NCBI GenBank assembly: GCA_029624815.1
Contig: JARSSH010000035.1
Span: 27,692-91,691 of the forward strand
Source: Candidatus Competibacter sp.
GTDB lineage: Bacteria; Pseudomonadota; Gammaproteobacteria; Competibacterales; Competibacteraceae
Direction of reading: 5' to 3'
DNA length: 64,000 nucleotides
Below the pieces are notes generated by a model that had not been told where the DNA came from, did no database searches, and saw only the letters and a list, made by a program, of their open reading frames with translations. The translations under genes were made by a program, and so were the position numbers. Below, in pieces: positions 38,398 through 48,908 of this stretch. The stretch's first letter is position 1; the number at the start of each line of letters is the position of its first letter.

Positions 38398-39501
38398 ATG
38401 GCCAGCGTTGATTTCGAACACATCGACAAAATCTATCCGGGCGGAACCCAGGCGGTCTTCGATTTCAACCTAACCGTCGCCGATGGGGAAGCCCTGGCGC
38501 TGGTTGGTCCATCCGGCTGCGGCAAATCCACCCTGCTGCGGCTGCTGGCCGGTCTGGAAACGGCGACGCGCGGCACCCTGCGCATCGGCGGGCAAGCGGT
38601 CAACGACCAGCCGCCACAACGGCGCAACGTGGCGATGGTGTTCCAGGATTACGCCCTCTACCCGCACATGACGGTACGGCGCAATCTGGAATTTCCGCTG
38701 AAAATGCGCGACTTGTCCCGCGCCGACATGGAGCGCCAGGTGCGCTGGGCGGCGGAACTACTGGGTCTTGGCGAGCTGCTCGACCGTTTGCCCCGGCAAT
38801 TGTCCGGCGGTCAGCGCCAGCGGGTGGCGATGGGCCGGGCGCTGGTGCGGCAACCGACCGTGTTCCTGATGGACGAGCCGCTGTCCAATCTGGATGCCCG
38901 GTTGCGGGTGCAAATCCGCGCCGAGTTGAGCGATCTGTTGGAGCGGTTGAGCGCGACCACGATCTACGTCACTCACGATCAGGTCGAGGCCATGACGCTG
39001 GGCGACCGGGTGGCGGTGCTGGATCGGGGCCGCCTGCAACAGGTGGGACCGCCCCAGGAATTGTACGAGCGGCCGGTCAATACCTTCGTGGCTGGTTTTA
39101 TCGGCAATCCGCCGATGAATCTGTTTCCGGCGCGGCTGGCCACCGAGAGGGGAGAGCTGCGGTTACGGGCGGGCGATCAGTCGGCGCCGCTGGCATCAGC
39201 CGCCGCCGCGACCGAATCCTGGCGAGACTGTTTGGAGCAACCGTTGACCGCCGGTCTTCGCCCCGAACATGTGTCGCTCGCCGCCGAAGAGGAAGCGGGA
39301 TGGCGGGCGACGGTGCGCGACGCCGAATATCTGGGTCACGAAACCCTGCTTTATTTGCGGCTCGCCGGCATGGCCAACCCAAATCCGATTCTGGTCGCAC
39401 GCCTGCCAGGCATCCGCCCCTTTCACAAGGGCGATGCGGTAAAACTGCGGTTGGACTGCGAGCGCTTGCACCTGTTCGGCCTGGACGGCGAGAGAAAATA
39501 A
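38398..39501 (+). CDS. MalK/UgpC-type sugar ABC transporter ATP-binding protein
   Basis: Protein of 367 residues from ATG 38398 behind GAAGGAA. Walker A GPSGCGKSTLLRLLAGLE, signature LSGGQRQRVAMGRAL, Walker B VFLMDEPLSNLDA, then a C-terminal TOBE/MalK-like regulatory domain (GFIGNPPMNLFPA, GLRPEHV). Such ATPases energise carbohydrate or glycerol-phosphate importers and can serve several permeases. No permease or binding protein is adjacent. Close linkage to the glucanase gene suggests uptake of its oligosaccharide products. Confidence 0.93.
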   Translation: MASVDFEHIDKIYPGGTQAVFDFNLTVADGEALALVGPSGCGKSTLLRLLAGLETATRGTLRIGGQAVNDQPPQRRNVAMVFQDYALYPHMTVRRNLEFPLKMRDLSRADMERQVRWAAELLGLGELLDRLPRQLSGGQRQRVAMGRALVRQPTVFLMDEPLSNLDARLRVQIRAELSDLLERLSATTIYVTHDQVEAMTLGDRVAVLDRGRLQQVGPPQELYERPVNTFVAGFIGNPPMNLFPARLATERGELRLRAGDQSAPLASAAAATESWRDCLEQPLTAGLRPEHVSLAAEEEAGWRATVRDAEYLGHETLLYLRLAGMANPNPILVARLPGIRPFHKGDAVKLRLDCERLHLFGLDGERK

Positions 39502-39533
39502 GGAATGGATCGGGTTTTATTCCATTGCCGACA

Positions 39534-39662
39534 CTATTCCGGCCAATAATCCTCGCTCAGCAGTTGCTCGACGCGAAAAGGACAATGTGGAGGGAACGTC
39601 TGTTTGTTGAGGCCCGTTTCCCTGGCCGCCAACAACAAGCTTTTCAAATACGCTTTTGCCAT
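39534..39662 (-). pseudogene. DUF29-domain remnant (C-terminal end)
   Basis: On the minus strand from 39662 the frame reads MAKAYLKSLLLAARETGLNK then QTFPPHCPFRVEQLLSEDYWPE-stop (39534; given here in two parts). This closely resembles the C-terminus of DUF29 proteins (AxxETGL, FPxxCPysxEQlLdedfwPE). The upstream part of the frame has no DUF29 features and the N-terminal domain is absent. It occupies part of the 316-base gap 39502-39817, which otherwise shows nothing I recognise. Confidence 0.6.
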
Positions 39663-39817
39663 CCATGGGTGAAATTTCGTGACGCGGTTTACTCCCCATG
39701 CCACGACCATGCATACGGCCCAGGCACAGGCTAGTCTTGAGGCAGTGGCTGACTGGATTGACGTTTACGCCGCGCCGCCGCGACTTAGAAAAACACCACG
39801 CACGAGGAGGATTGACC

Positions 39818-40180
39818 ATGATCGAACAACTGCCATCCACTTCGCCGGCGATCCTGGGCTTCAAGCTCCAAGGCAAACTCCACGACCGGGACTATCAGAC
39901 TTTCGTGCCCACGCTCGAAGCCGCGATCGCCGCGCACGGCAAGATCCGGATGCTGGCTCAGTTCGAGGATTTCCACGGCTGGGATCTTCATGCCCTGTGG
40001 GACGATTTCCAGTTCGGTATTCAGCATTGTTCCGATCTTGAGCGAATCGCCATCGTCGGGGACCACAAATGGGAAGAGTGGATGACGAAACTCTGCAAGC
40101 CATTCACCAAAGCCAGTGTGAACTACTTCGACGCCAGCCAACTGAACGTGGCCTGGGCATGGCTGCGCGAGGCGGCCTGA
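39818..40180 (+). CDS. SpoIIAA-like (STAS-fold) protein
   Basis: Protein of 120 residues from ATG 39818 behind a strong GAGGAGG. It matches the SpoIIAA-like family: GFKLQGKLHDRDYQTFVPTL, IRMLAQFEDFHGWDLHALWDD, IAIVGDHKWEEWMTKLCKPF. These small proteins have a STAS-type fold and may bind lipids or act as regulators; function is not settled. It follows the ABC ATPase by about 320 bases, so co-transcription is uncertain. Confidence 0.82.
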   Translation: MIEQLPSTSPAILGFKLQGKLHDRDYQTFVPTLEAAIAAHGKIRMLAQFEDFHGWDLHALWDDFQFGIQHCSDLERIAIVGDHKWEEWMTKLCKPFTKASVNYFDASQLNVAWAWLREAA

Positions 40181-40298
40181 TCGGCCATCCCATCCGACAA
40201 ACCGTCTGACCGGCTGGCGATGGGGAACAGGACGCCGACCTCATGGAGCAGTGGTGGAACCGGCGCGCACTCGGGGCGTCGGCCCCCATGCCTTGCGA

Positions 40299-40880
40299 TT
40301 ACAAATCGATCCGGGTGCCGAGCAATTTCAGGAACGCGCTCAACCAGGCGGGATGAGCGGGCCAGGCTGGCGCGGTGACCAGATTGCCTTCCACATGCGC
40401 GTCTTCCAGACCGATATCGGCATAACGGCCACCGGCCCGTTCCACGTCGGGACCACAGGCCGGATAGGCCGAGCAGGAACGGCCTTCCAGCACGCCGGCC
40501 GCCGTTAGCACCTGCGCGCCGTGGCAGATCGCCGCGATCGGCTTGTCGGCCCCGGCGAAGTGGCGAACGATCTCGATCACCCTCGGATTCAACCGGATAT
40601 ATTCCGGCGCCCGCCCGCCGGGGATTACCAGCGCGTCGTAATTCTCGGCCCTGACTTCGGCGAAGCTGGCATTGAGGGTGAAGTTGTGACCCGGCTTCTC
40701 GCTGTAGGTCTGCGCGCCGTCGAAATCGTGAACCGCGGTGCGAACCTGGTCACCGGCCTTTTTATCGGGACAGACCGCCTCGACCGTGTGCCCGACCATT
40801 TGCAGGGCCTGAAACGGCACCATGACTTCGTAATCCTCGACGTAATCGCCGACCAGCATCAAGATTCGCTTGGCGCTCAT
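40299..40880 (-). CDS. DJ-1/PfpI family protein
   Basis: Protein of 193 residues: [20 protein letters not shown] at the N-terminus, nucleophile elbow [14 protein letters not shown] with the conserved Cys-His. The fold is that of DJ-1/PfpI amidotransferase-like proteins, some of which act as deglycases, chaperones or peptidases. Its start overlaps the stop of the GH94 gene by 4 bases, so the two are co-translated; the reason for this pairing is unknown. Confidence 0.88.
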   Translation of the reverse strand: MSAKRILMLVGDYVEDYEVMVPFQALQMVGHTVEAVCPDKKAGDQVRTAVHDFDGAQTYSEKPGHNFTLNASFAEVRAENYDALVIPGGRAPEYIRLNPRVIEIVRHFAGADKPIAAICHGAQVLTAAGVLEGRSCSAYPACGPDVERAGGRYADIGLEDAHVEGNLVTAPAWPAHPAWLSAFLKLLGTRIDL

Positions 40881-43800
40881 GAAGGTTCTCCTGGGGGTTC
40901 GAACGTTGGGTTGTTGTCCAGCTTCACGACAACTTGATGGGTGTTGCCGTCCCGAAACAGCGGCACGCAGGCCGCGCCGCTCTCGTCGATCGTGCCGGGC
41001 GCGTCGTCGATGTCCACCGCCGCAACCCGTTCCGCCCGGCCGTTGGGGTTGCGCACTTCGATTTCATATACGGCTTCGGCATCTGGCAGACGGTAGCGCA
41101 GGTTGAAACCCGGCCAATCGTCGGGGATACGGGGTCGCAGGCGCAGGGTATGCCCCTCGACCAGTTCCAGGCCGAGGATGGATTCCAGCGTCACCCGCAG
41201 CAGCCAGCCGGCCGAGCCGGTGTACCAGCTCCAGCCGCCACGGCCGACATGAGGCGGAGCGCCGTATACGTCGGCGGCCACCACGAATGGTTCCAGCCCG
41301 TAGCGCGCCACTGCTTCGGGGGTCGATGCATGACTGATTGGGCTTAGCATCTCCAGCAGCTTGGCGGCCCGGTCACGCCGGCCCAGCTCCGCCAGCGCCC
41401 GCACCACCCACAAGGCCGCGTGAGTGTACTGCCCGCCGTTCTCCCGTACCCCGGCGACGTAGCCCTTGATATAACCGGGATCGCGCGGGGTGTGTTCGAA
41501 CGGCGGCGCCAGCAAGCGGATCAGGCCCTCTTCTTCCGCGACCAGATGGCGCTCGACCGCATCCAGCGCCGCTTCGGCGCGGGCCGGCGGCGCGGCCTGG
41601 GAGATGACCGCCCAAGCCTGCGCCAGCGCGTCGATTCGGCATTCATCGCTGGTGGCCGAGCCCAGCACCGCGCCATCGTCGTACCAGGCACGCCGATACC
41701 ACTCGCCGTCCCAGCCGTCCCGGTTGAGCGCCTCGGCCAGATGGCGACGAAACGCCGCGTAGCGCCGCGCCCGGTTGTGATCGCCATGCTGGCCGCACAC
41801 GCCGACGAATTCGCCGAGGATATGGTAGAGAAAAAAACCCAGCCAGACGCTTTCGCCGCGCCCTTCCCGGCCGACCCGATTCATGCCGTCGTTCCAGTCG
41901 CCGCCGCCCATCAGCGGCAGGCCGTGCGCGCCCTGAGTCAATGAACGGTCCAGCGCCCGGCAGCAGTGCTCGTACAGACTGGCCACTTTGTCCGATTCGT
42001 CCGGCTGCAGGAATGCTTCGTCTTCGCCCGGTTCGAGCAGCCGCGCCTCGACAAAGGGCGCCGGTTCGCCGAACAGGCCCCAGTCGCCGGTGGCGCGGGC
42101 GTAAAAAGCCGCCAGGCAGGGCAGCCATAACAGATCGTCGGCGAAACGGGTGCGGACGCCCTGACTCAACGGTGGATGCCACCAGTGCAACACATCGCCC
42201 TCGACGAACTGGTGGGCGGCATGCAACAGCAACTGCCGGCGGGTCAGTTCCGGATCGTGATGGATCAACGCGGCGGCATCCTGCAACTGGTCGCGAAACC
42301 CGAAGGCGCCGCCCGATTGATAGAAGGCCGACCGGCCCCAAAGCCGGCATCCGAGCGTCTGGTAGGCCGCCCAGCCGTTGACCAGCAGATCGAGCGCCGG
42401 CGCCGGCGTCTTGACTCGCACCGCGGACAACCAGTCCCGCCAGAACTCCCGCACCTCGGCCAAGGCCGCCGCGATCGCGCCATCCTCGCGATAGCGGGCC
42501 GCCAGCCGGCGCACCTCGTCCCGGCCGCCGGCCTCGCCCAGCAGAAAAGCCTGTTCCAGCATCGCGCCCGGCTCCAGCCGGATCGCGGTTTGCAGCACGA
42601 AGCAGGGATCGAGATCCGAACCCAGTCGCCCGCTCAGCATCCGGTCGGCCGCCAGCGCCGCCGGGCAGGCGGGGTTGCCGTGACGGCCGATGAACTCGGC
42701 GCGGTCGCCGGTAAAGTACAGCGGAATGCTGTCGAACGGCGCGACGGCGGCGAAGGCGATTCGACCGGAGAATTCCCGATTGTGGTTTTCGGCCAGCAGG
42801 ATGCCGGCGGTGGCGTCCCGTTCGATCCGCGTTCGCGCCGCGCCCGGCAGCACGCCCAGCACCAGCCGGGCATAGGCGAACAGGGACAGTCGGCGCGGCC
42901 GGTCGCTGGTATTGCGCAGCCGAATCCAGGCGATTTTGACCGGGTCTTCGCGCGGCGCGAACAGGCACAATTCCTGCTCCAGTCCCTGACTGCGATGGCG
43001 ATAGCGGCTGTAACCGAAGCCGTGGCGGATTTCGTAGGATACCGGTTGTGGAATCGGACCGGGCGCCAGCGACCAAAACGCGCCGCTGTCCTCGTCGCGC
43101 AGGTACAGCGCCTCGCCGTGCGGGTCCAGCACCGGATCGTTGTACCAGGGGGTCAAACGGTTCTCGCGGCTGTTTTGGCTCCAGGTGCAGCCGGCGCCGG
43201 TCTCGCTGGCGATAAACCCAAACCGCGGATTGGCGATCACGTTGGTCCAGGGTTGCGGCGGCAGGCGCAATCGGCCGCTGGCGTCCGGTTGGAGGCGAAT
43301 GACGTATTCCGTACCGTCGGCGCCGAAGCCGCCGTGGCCATTCCAGAACTGGAGCGGTTCCTCGTCGAGCGGGGGTTCGGCGGCGGGCGCGACGGGGAAT
43401 GTCGGAGGCAGGACCGCGGTTTTCGCCGCGATCCGGCGAGTTGACACCGGTTCGGTCGGGCCGTCCGACGCCGCCCGAAATGCCTGTTCGACCGCCGCCG
43501 CCGCGGCATGGCGCGCCGCCAGCGCCAGCGTCTGTTCCCGCGTGGCCGCCGCACCGAGCAGAAAGGTCAAACACGTTTCCCCGCCGGGCGCCAGATCCAC
43601 CGTCCGGCGCAGGCTGACGATCGGGTCCAGCACCTTGCCGACCGTGCCGGACAAGGGTTCGGATTCCACCAAGGCCCGCGGCGCGGCCAGCGTGTAGCCT
43701 CGACCGATGAAACGGGCGCGGTCGGTTTCGAATTGCGGCGACTCGGTGTGGCCCGTTTCGCCGGCCAGGGCATGAACCAGCCAGCATTCCGGCTCGTGTG

Positions 43801-44332
43801 GCGCGCGCGGCCGGCGTCGGGCCAGCAACGCCCGCCGTTCCGCCACCCACTCGGTTTGGACGAACAGTTTGGAGAAAGCCGGATGCGCGGCGTCGGCGGC
43901 CCAGTCGTTCAACACCACTTCGGCGTAACTGGTCAGTTCGATTCGCCGGGGCCGGTCGCCGAGGTTGCGCAGAGTGACCCGCCGCAGCTCCCCATCGGCG
44001 TCGGCCGGTACGCAGGCTTCGAGGCAAGCGTCGATTTCTTCGTGCCGGCACAGCAGTTCGGTCAAGGCGGGACCGAAGCGGCCGGACCGGCGTTCCGCCG
44101 CCCCCGCCGCCGGTTGCTGACCCAGCGACCAGAACGCACCGCTGTCGAGATCGCGCAGGTACAGGAAGAAACCGTCGCCGTCTTCGAGGGGATCGGCGCT
44201 CCAGCGCGTCAGCGCCAACTCGCCCAGCAGGGCGCAGCCGGCGCCGCTGGCGGTGAGCAATGTGGCGTAGCGGCCGTTCGTCAACACCTGTCCCCCGAAA
44301 AGCTGGGCGGATTTGGATAAGGCGGCGCGCAT
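40877..44332 (-). CDS. GH94-family phosphorylase, probable 1,2-beta-oligoglucan phosphorylase
   Basis: Protein of 1151 residues from ATG 44332 ([14 protein letters not shown]), with GGGAG correctly spaced. Two tandem GT36/GH94 beta-sandwich regions (about residues 20-290 and 335-620; both contain the [13 protein letters not shown] pattern) precede the (alpha/alpha)6 catalytic domain. The catalytic motif GGGDWNDGM lies near residues 809-817 with the general-acid Asp; [16 protein letters not shown] and [12 protein letters not shown] are further GH94 hallmarks. There is no signal peptide. The size and doubled N-domain resemble 1,2-beta-oligoglucan phosphorylases and the GH94 part of cyclic glucan synthases, without a glycosyltransferase domain. 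Predicted to phosphorolyse sophoro-oligosaccharides to glucose-1-phosphate in the cytoplasm; specificity is inferred. Confidence 0.85.
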   Translation of the reverse strand: MRAALSKSAQLFGGQVLTNGRYATLLTASGAGCALLGELALTRWSADPLEDGDGFFLYLRDLDSGAFWSLGQQPAAGAAERRSGRFGPALTELLCRHEEIDACLEACVPADADGELRRVTLRNLGDRPRRIELTSYAEVVLNDWAADAAHPAFSKLFVQTEWVAERRALLARRRPRAPHEPECWLVHALAGETGHTESPQFETDRARFIGRGYTLAAPRALVESEPLSGTVGKVLDPIVSLRRTVDLAPGGETCLTFLLGAAATREQTLALAARHAAAAAVEQAFRAASDGPTEPVSTRRIAAKTAVLPPTFPVAPAAEPPLDEEPLQFWNGHGGFGADGTEYVIRLQPDASGRLRLPPQPWTNVIANPRFGFIASETGAGCTWSQNSRENRLTPWYNDPVLDPHGEALYLRDEDSGAFWSLAPGPIPQPVSYEIRHGFGYSRYRHRSQGLEQELCLFAPREDPVKIAWIRLRNTSDRPRRLSLFAYARLVLGVLPGAARTRIERDATAGILLAENHNREFSGRIAFAAVAPFDSIPLYFTGDRAEFIGRHGNPACPAALAADRMLSGRLGSDLDPCFVLQTAIRLEPGAMLEQAFLLGEAGGRDEVRRLAARYREDGAIAAALAEVREFWRDWLSAVRVKTPAPALDLLVNGWAAYQTLGCRLWGRSAFYQSGGAFGFRDQLQDAAALIHHDPELTRRQLLLHAAHQFVEGDVLHWWHPPLSQGVRTRFADDLLWLPCLAAFYARATGDWGLFGEPAPFVEARLLEPGEDEAFLQPDESDKVASLYEHCCRALDRSLTQGAHGLPLMGGGDWNDGMNRVGREGRGESVWLGFFLYHILGEFVGVCGQHGDHNRARRYAAFRRHLAEALNRDGWDGEWYRRAWYDDGAVLGSATSDECRIDALAQAWAVISQAAPPARAEAALDAVERHLVAEEEGLIRLLAPPFEHTPRDPGYIKGYVAGVRENGGQYTHAALWVVRALAELGRRDRAAKLLEMLSPISHASTPEAVARYGLEPFVVAADVYGAPPHVGRGGWSWYTGSAGWLLRVTLESILGLELVEGHTLRLRPRIPDDWPGFNLRYRLPDAEAVYEIEVRNPNGRAERVAAVDIDDAPGTIDESGAACVPLFRDGNTHQVVVKLDNNPTFEPPGEPS

Positions 44333-44378
44333 GAACGATTCTCCCGGCAAGCCTGAAACGATGGGAAAAAGTGTAGCT

Positions 44379-47300
44379 TTATCGAGCGGGGATGCCGGGA
44401 TAATGCAAGTCCACTTCCGCCGGAAACCGATCGATCCGCACGGTTTCGGCGGTCAGGGCCGGAACCGGTTGGCCATTGACCGTCACCGCTTGTAGCGGCC
44501 GATCGAGCGGCGAGTGCAGCACGATCCCTCCCGGCGGCACGACCACGTCGCCGCTCAGGCGCACCCGCAATGTGTCGGGACCGCTCATCGCCATCCGATA
44601 GTTCAAAGTGCCGTGCCAGGTGGGCAGGCGCTTGACCGTGACCCCCTCCGGGCTGGTCGCCCAGGCGGGCGGAATGCCGGCGCCGATCACCAGCGCCCGA
44701 TCGGCCTCGCGCTCATAGGCGAACAGGGCGCGGGCCGCGCGGATGAAGTCGGAACCGATCCAGGTGTGCGGCATGTCGCCGATGAAGCGCGGCGCGCGCG
44801 GCGCGCGCCACACCACTTCCGCCCAGTGGTTCCAGGCCGCCGGTCGCTGGCCTTCGATGAAAAACGCCAGTTGCCGCAGCGCCCGGTCGCGCTGGCCCAG
44901 TCGGATCATGGTGCCGACCGCCCGCAGTTCGTAGGGCGTATACGCCTCCCAAGTGGGGTTTTCGAGGCGCTGGCGGAAAAATTCGTCGTAGCGTTCGAAG
45001 GTGCGGTCCAGCGCCGGTTGCGGCAGCCATCCCAACTCGCCGCCCGGATCGACGGCGATGGTGGTGGCGGTGGGGTCGAAGTCGCCCAGCTCGACCGCGC
45101 CGGGAATGAAATCGATCCCGTGCAACCGCATGGCGGCGGAGAGGGAGGCGTACAGATCCTCGCGGAACGCTCGATGCATCGCCGTGAACCGCTCCGCTTC
45201 GGCGTCTTCGCCCAGCACCGCCGCCATGGCGGCGGCATCCTTGAGGCCGCGCAGCACGAAGAAATTGTCCCAGTAGGAATGGCGCGGCTGGCTGGCGTAG
45301 CCCTCGTGGCTGATCGATTCCGGCACCAATCCCCGATAGGGCGCATAGACGGGATCGAGCCGATACTTTTCGGTTAGGCGCTGCTGGCGCAGCGAATCGA
45401 TGTAGCCGACCGCCTGGATCACATGCGGCCACATCTCGCGCAGGAAGCCGACATCGCGGGTGTAGCGGTAATACTCCATCACCGCGAAGATGAATTCGCC
45501 GTGGCTGTCGTTTTCGGGGACCGGGTCGGCGCCGCGCTGGTCCACGCAGCAGGGAATCCGGCCGTCGGCGGCCTGATAGGGTGCGTACCATTGCAGGAAT
45601 TTCCGCGCCTCCTCGGTATAGCCCATCCCCAGCAGCGCCGCCGAAGTGAGCACGCCATCGCGGATCCAGGAGCGGGCGTAGGCGCGCGAGCCCGGCTGGA
45701 TGGCGGGACCGTCGCGATTGATCAGGATATAGGCCAGATTGCTCTTGATGCTGGCGGCCAGCCGTCGGGCGGCGGGCGGCAGATCCAGTTCGACCCGGTC
45801 CAGCCGCGTTTCCCATTCCCGCCGGGTTTGCTCCAGCAACTGGTTGGCGCGGGCGGATGCCTCGGCGTCGGTCGGCGCCGACGGACCCGCCTCGGCCGCG
45901 TGGAAGGGGATGCGCAGATAAACCTCGCGCCCCTCGCCGGGCCGCAAGTCCCAGCCGTACTCCAGCGCGCCGGAGGCATAGCCGAAGGCGTCGTCCACCG
46001 CGACGCGGTCGGGCAGCTTGCCGGTCGCCAGATAATCGACGATCGGTCCCTGGTCGAAGGTGACGGCGCGAAAGCGATCGGGCTCGGTCAGCACGGCGAT
46101 CGTCTTGCCGGCCCGGTTCACCCGGATCGCGCGGTCGGCGTAGCTCAGCTCGCGAATGGGTGAAACGCCGCCCTGCATGTTCAGCGATTGCCAGGGTGGG
46201 TTGACCTGAAACGGTCGCACCGCCAGGAACAGGGTGACATGGCGGGTTTCGGCGCTCAGGTTTTCCAGTCGGTAGCGGGCGTACAGGGCCGATTCGCCCG
46301 GCGGGCCGGCGGCGAACGCGGTGATCGCCAGCCAGAAATGCTCGTGCTCCCAGCGCACGCTGGGGATGGGCAGGTAGCCGTTGGCCAGATCCTGGACCGG
46401 CTCCACGTCGGCCCAGGTGAGCAGTCGGCCGTCGGCGAACAGGAAGGGCGCGATGGTGAAACCGCCTTTATCCACTTCCAGCGCGCCGTCTTCGTCGAAC
46501 AGCGCCTCTTTGCCGTCGCCGCCCACCCCCACCACGGTCCAGTAGCACTGCTCGCCCTGGAAGTAGCGCGGGTAGTAGCCGCGCGGGTTGTCGCGGGCGA
46601 TGGCCTCGAAAAAGTGGTTCGGGGAGCTGGAAAACTCGTAGGACTGGACCTGGATGCGGCCAATGCCGTAGCCGCGGCGCCGGCTACTGCGTTGCAGGTT
46701 CAGGCGCAGGTAACGCGATTCGGCGTCGGGCAGGTATAGATAATCGCGCCGGCCGTTACTGTCGCGCACGGTGTAAACCGTTTGCCAGTCGCCGCCGCCG
46801 TCGGAAACCTGCACCCGATAGTCGGTGGCGTAATCGTCCGGATCCCAGTCGATCACCAGGCCGCCGTACTCGCGCGGGATCAGAAAATCCAGCAACAGCC
46901 ACTGGTCCTCGGCCAACGCGCCGCTGCGCCAGCTTGTGGCCGGATCGGCGTCGAACACCGCCGCCGGTGGGTGGTCGGCGATCGCGGTGGAGGCGCTGGC
47001 CACCGGTTGCAGCGTGTAGGCGTGGGTCGGTTCGCGCGGCTCGAACGTCAAATCGTCGATCCAGACCGAACCTTTTCCGTGTCCTTGCGCCCCCGGCAAA
47101 ACGGCGAACTCGACCACCGCCACCGCTTCCAGCGGGCCGCCGGGCCCCCAGGCCAGACCAAGATGGCGTTTCTTGACGGTGACGGGTTGCCACTCATGGG
47201 GAAAGGCGTAGTCGCGTTGCTTGAACCACCAGACGTTCTGTTTCGAATCGACCAGCTTGAACTCGATATTGCCGACCGGCGCCTCGCCGCGCAGGTGGAA

Positions 47301-47612
47301 GCGAAACACGAAGTTGTCGGGCAGGCGCAGGCGAAATTCCTTGCGGGCGATCGCCCAGCCGGCGCCGTCCTGGAACTCAAAATCCAGCCGCATGCCGCGA
47401 CCGGTGCGACCGGCATCCTGCGCGATTTCCAGTTGCGAGCCGGGCGAGGTGGCGACGCTCCAGCCGTTCAGATCCCCGAAATCGTCGAGCAGCACGGCTT
47501 GGCGTTCGCCCGCGCCACCGGGCGGGGCGGGCGAAACCGCCAGGATGGAGGTGGGAAACACGGCCAGGATCGTCATGAGAATCAGGGCAGGCAGGGCGCG
47601 GACTGGCGGCAT
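44379..47612 (-). CDS. Large secreted discoidin-domain plus (alpha/alpha)6 glycosidase-like protein
   Basis: Protein of 1077 residues from ATG 47612 with a signal peptide (MPPVRALPALILMTILAVFP). Residues about 35-190 look like a carbohydrate-binding jelly roll (LLDDFGDLNGWSVATSPGSQ, VWIDDLTFEPRE). Residues about 195-330 are an F5/8 type C (discoidin) domain (AVFDADPATSWRSGALAEDQ). A beta-sandwich and then an (alpha/alpha)6 region follow (YARSWIRDGVLTSAALLGMG, ENDSHGEFIFAVMEYYRYT, SYWDNFFVLRGL, THTWIGSDF-like PHTWIGSDFIRAAR). It resembles glucoamylase/trehalase-clan hydrolases, but I cannot place it in a CAZy family. It lies 46 bases before the GH94 gene, likely one transcript. Confidence 0.78.
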   Translation of the reverse strand: MPPVRALPALILMTILAVFPTSILAVSPAPPGGAGERQAVLLDDFGDLNGWSVATSPGSQLEIAQDAGRTGRGMRLDFEFQDGAGWAIARKEFRLRLPDNFVFRFHLRGEAPVGNIEFKLVDSKQNVWWFKQRDYAFPHEWQPVTVKKRHLGLAWGPGGPLEAVAVVEFAVLPGAQGHGKGSVWIDDLTFEPREPTHAYTLQPVASASTAIADHPPAAVFDADPATSWRSGALAEDQWLLLDFLIPREYGGLVIDWDPDDYATDYRVQVSDGGGDWQTVYTVRDSNGRRDYLYLPDAESRYLRLNLQRSSRRRGYGIGRIQVQSYEFSSSPNHFFEAIARDNPRGYYPRYFQGEQCYWTVVGVGGDGKEALFDEDGALEVDKGGFTIAPFLFADGRLLTWADVEPVQDLANGYLPIPSVRWEHEHFWLAITAFAAGPPGESALYARYRLENLSAETRHVTLFLAVRPFQVNPPWQSLNMQGGVSPIRELSYADRAIRVNRAGKTIAVLTEPDRFRAVTFDQGPIVDYLATGKLPDRVAVDDAFGYASGALEYGWDLRPGEGREVYLRIPFHAAEAGPSAPTDAEASARANQLLEQTRREWETRLDRVELDLPPAARRLAASIKSNLAYILINRDGPAIQPGSRAYARSWIRDGVLTSAALLGMGYTEEARKFLQWYAPYQAADGRIPCCVDQRGADPVPENDSHGEFIFAVMEYYRYTRDVGFLREMWPHVIQAVGYIDSLRQQRLTEKYRLDPVYAPYRGLVPESISHEGYASQPRHSYWDNFFVLRGLKDAAAMAAVLGEDAEAERFTAMHRAFREDLYASLSAAMRLHGIDFIPGAVELGDFDPTATTIAVDPGGELGWLPQPALDRTFERYDEFFRQRLENPTWEAYTPYELRAVGTMIRLGQRDRALRQLAFFIEGQRPAAWNHWAEVVWRAPRAPRFIGDMPHTWIGSDFIRAARALFAYEREADRALVIGAGIPPAWATSPEGVTVKRLPTWHGTLNYRMAMSGPDTLRVRLSGDVVVPPGGIVLHSPLDRPLQAVTVNGQPVPALTAETVRIDRFPAEVDLHYPGIPAR

Positions 47613-47752
47613 GGGCGCGGGCACTCGTCGGGAAGTTTTTCGTTTTGTAGGGGTACGCCGTGACGGGCAGTCTGGTTGGAGCCGGCAACACAGACACGGT
47701 CCGCGACGGAACCCCTTCAACTGTAGCGCGAGTTTTCCGGCGCCGCGCGGCT

Positions 47753-48667
47753 TCAGAACTCCTTGCGCAAATCCATGCCCGCATACAGGCTCGCGACCTG
47801 CTCGGCGTAGCCATTGAACGGCAGGGTGTCGCGGCGGAAAAACTCGCCGACGCGCCGCTCCCTTTTCTGGCTCCAGCGCGGGTGGTCGACCTCCGGGTTG
47901 ACGTTGGCGTAAAACCCGTATTCGTCGGGATTTTCGCTGGCCCAGGTGGTGCGCGGCCGCTCTTCGGTAAACCGGATCTTGACGATGGACTTGACGCTCT
48001 TGAAGCCGTATTTCCACGGCGCCACCAGCCGCAGCGGCGCGCCGTTCTGATTGGGCAATTCCTTGCCGTACAGTCCGGTCGCCAGCAGGGTCAGCGGATG
48101 CATCGCTTCATCCATCCGCAAACCCTCCACATAGGGCCAGTCCAGTAACCGGGTCCGTTGTCCCGGCATCTGCGCCGGATCGAGCAGGGTGATGAGTTCG
48201 ACGTATTTCGCGCTGGCGGTCGGCTGAAATCGCGGCAGGATCCGGCCGAGCGGAATCCCCAGCCATGGCACCACCATCGACCATGCTTCCACGCAGCGCA
48301 GACGGTAAATGCGCTCCTCGGGCGCGTGCGGGGCCAGAAAATCCTCCAGCGCGTACTGGCCCGGCTTTTCGCAGTGGCCCTCGACCGTCACCGACCACGG
48401 GCTGGTTCTCAGGCCGCCGGCGTTCTCGGCCGGGGCGGTTTTAGTCGGCCCGAACTCGTAAAAATTGTTGTAGGAAGTGACGTCCTTGTAGGGAGTCGGC
48501 TTGAGATCGTCGTCCGCCGCCTGGGCGAGGTCGCCGCGCAGCGTCGGTGGCAGCAGCGCGACGGCGCCCAATACGGCGGCGCTTTTCAGAAAGTCGCGGC
48601 GGCGGGCGTACCACTCGGGCGGGGTAATCTCGGACGGACGGATGTCGGCGGGTTTCTTGATCAGCAT
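47753..48667 (-). CDS. msrP: Protein-methionine-sulfoxide reductase catalytic subunit MsrP
   Basis: Protein of 304 residues from ATG 48667 behind GGGAG. A twin-arginine signal ([19 protein letters not shown]) directs the folded molybdoenzyme to the periplasm. The molybdopterin-ligating Cys is in [15 protein letters not shown], and [15 protein letters not shown] is a family patch. MsrP repairs oxidised methionines with electrons from the haem membrane subunit MsrQ. No msrQ is adjacent on either side. Confidence 0.95.
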   Translation of the reverse strand: MLIKKPADIRPSEITPPEWYARRRDFLKSAAVLGAVALLPPTLRGDLAQAADDDLKPTPYKDVTSYNNFYEFGPTKTAPAENAGGLRTSPWSVTVEGHCEKPGQYALEDFLAPHAPEERIYRLRCVEAWSMVVPWLGIPLGRILPRFQPTASAKYVELITLLDPAQMPGQRTRLLDWPYVEGLRMDEAMHPLTLLATGLYGKELPNQNGAPLRLVAPWKYGFKSVKSIVKIRFTEERPRTTWASENPDEYGFYANVNPEVDHPRWSQKRERRVGEFFRRDTLPFNGYAEQVASLYAGMDLRKEF

Positions 48668-48908
48668 GAGCGGCGCTCCCACGGTGGATTCTGCTCGTTG
48701 TGACCGGTGATGCCCACATGAGTTGCGTTTGCGGACCGGAACTTGACAGCCTGTCCCGAAATACCCTCTATCCCCCATTAGAACACGGTTAAGAAGCACT
48801 TGGAGGATATCCAGCACAGGTACTGGGCTCAAACCACTGGATTTACCCCGGTGTCGCGAGTCGTTGGATGCGTTCTACTGGAGCGATGAAGACGCTGACG
48901 ATGCGGGC

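Noticed and set aside
41643..44051. 802-codon minus-strand open frame
   Set aside because: Out-of-frame shadow of the GH94 phosphorylase; Arg/Gly/Pro-rich with no motifs.
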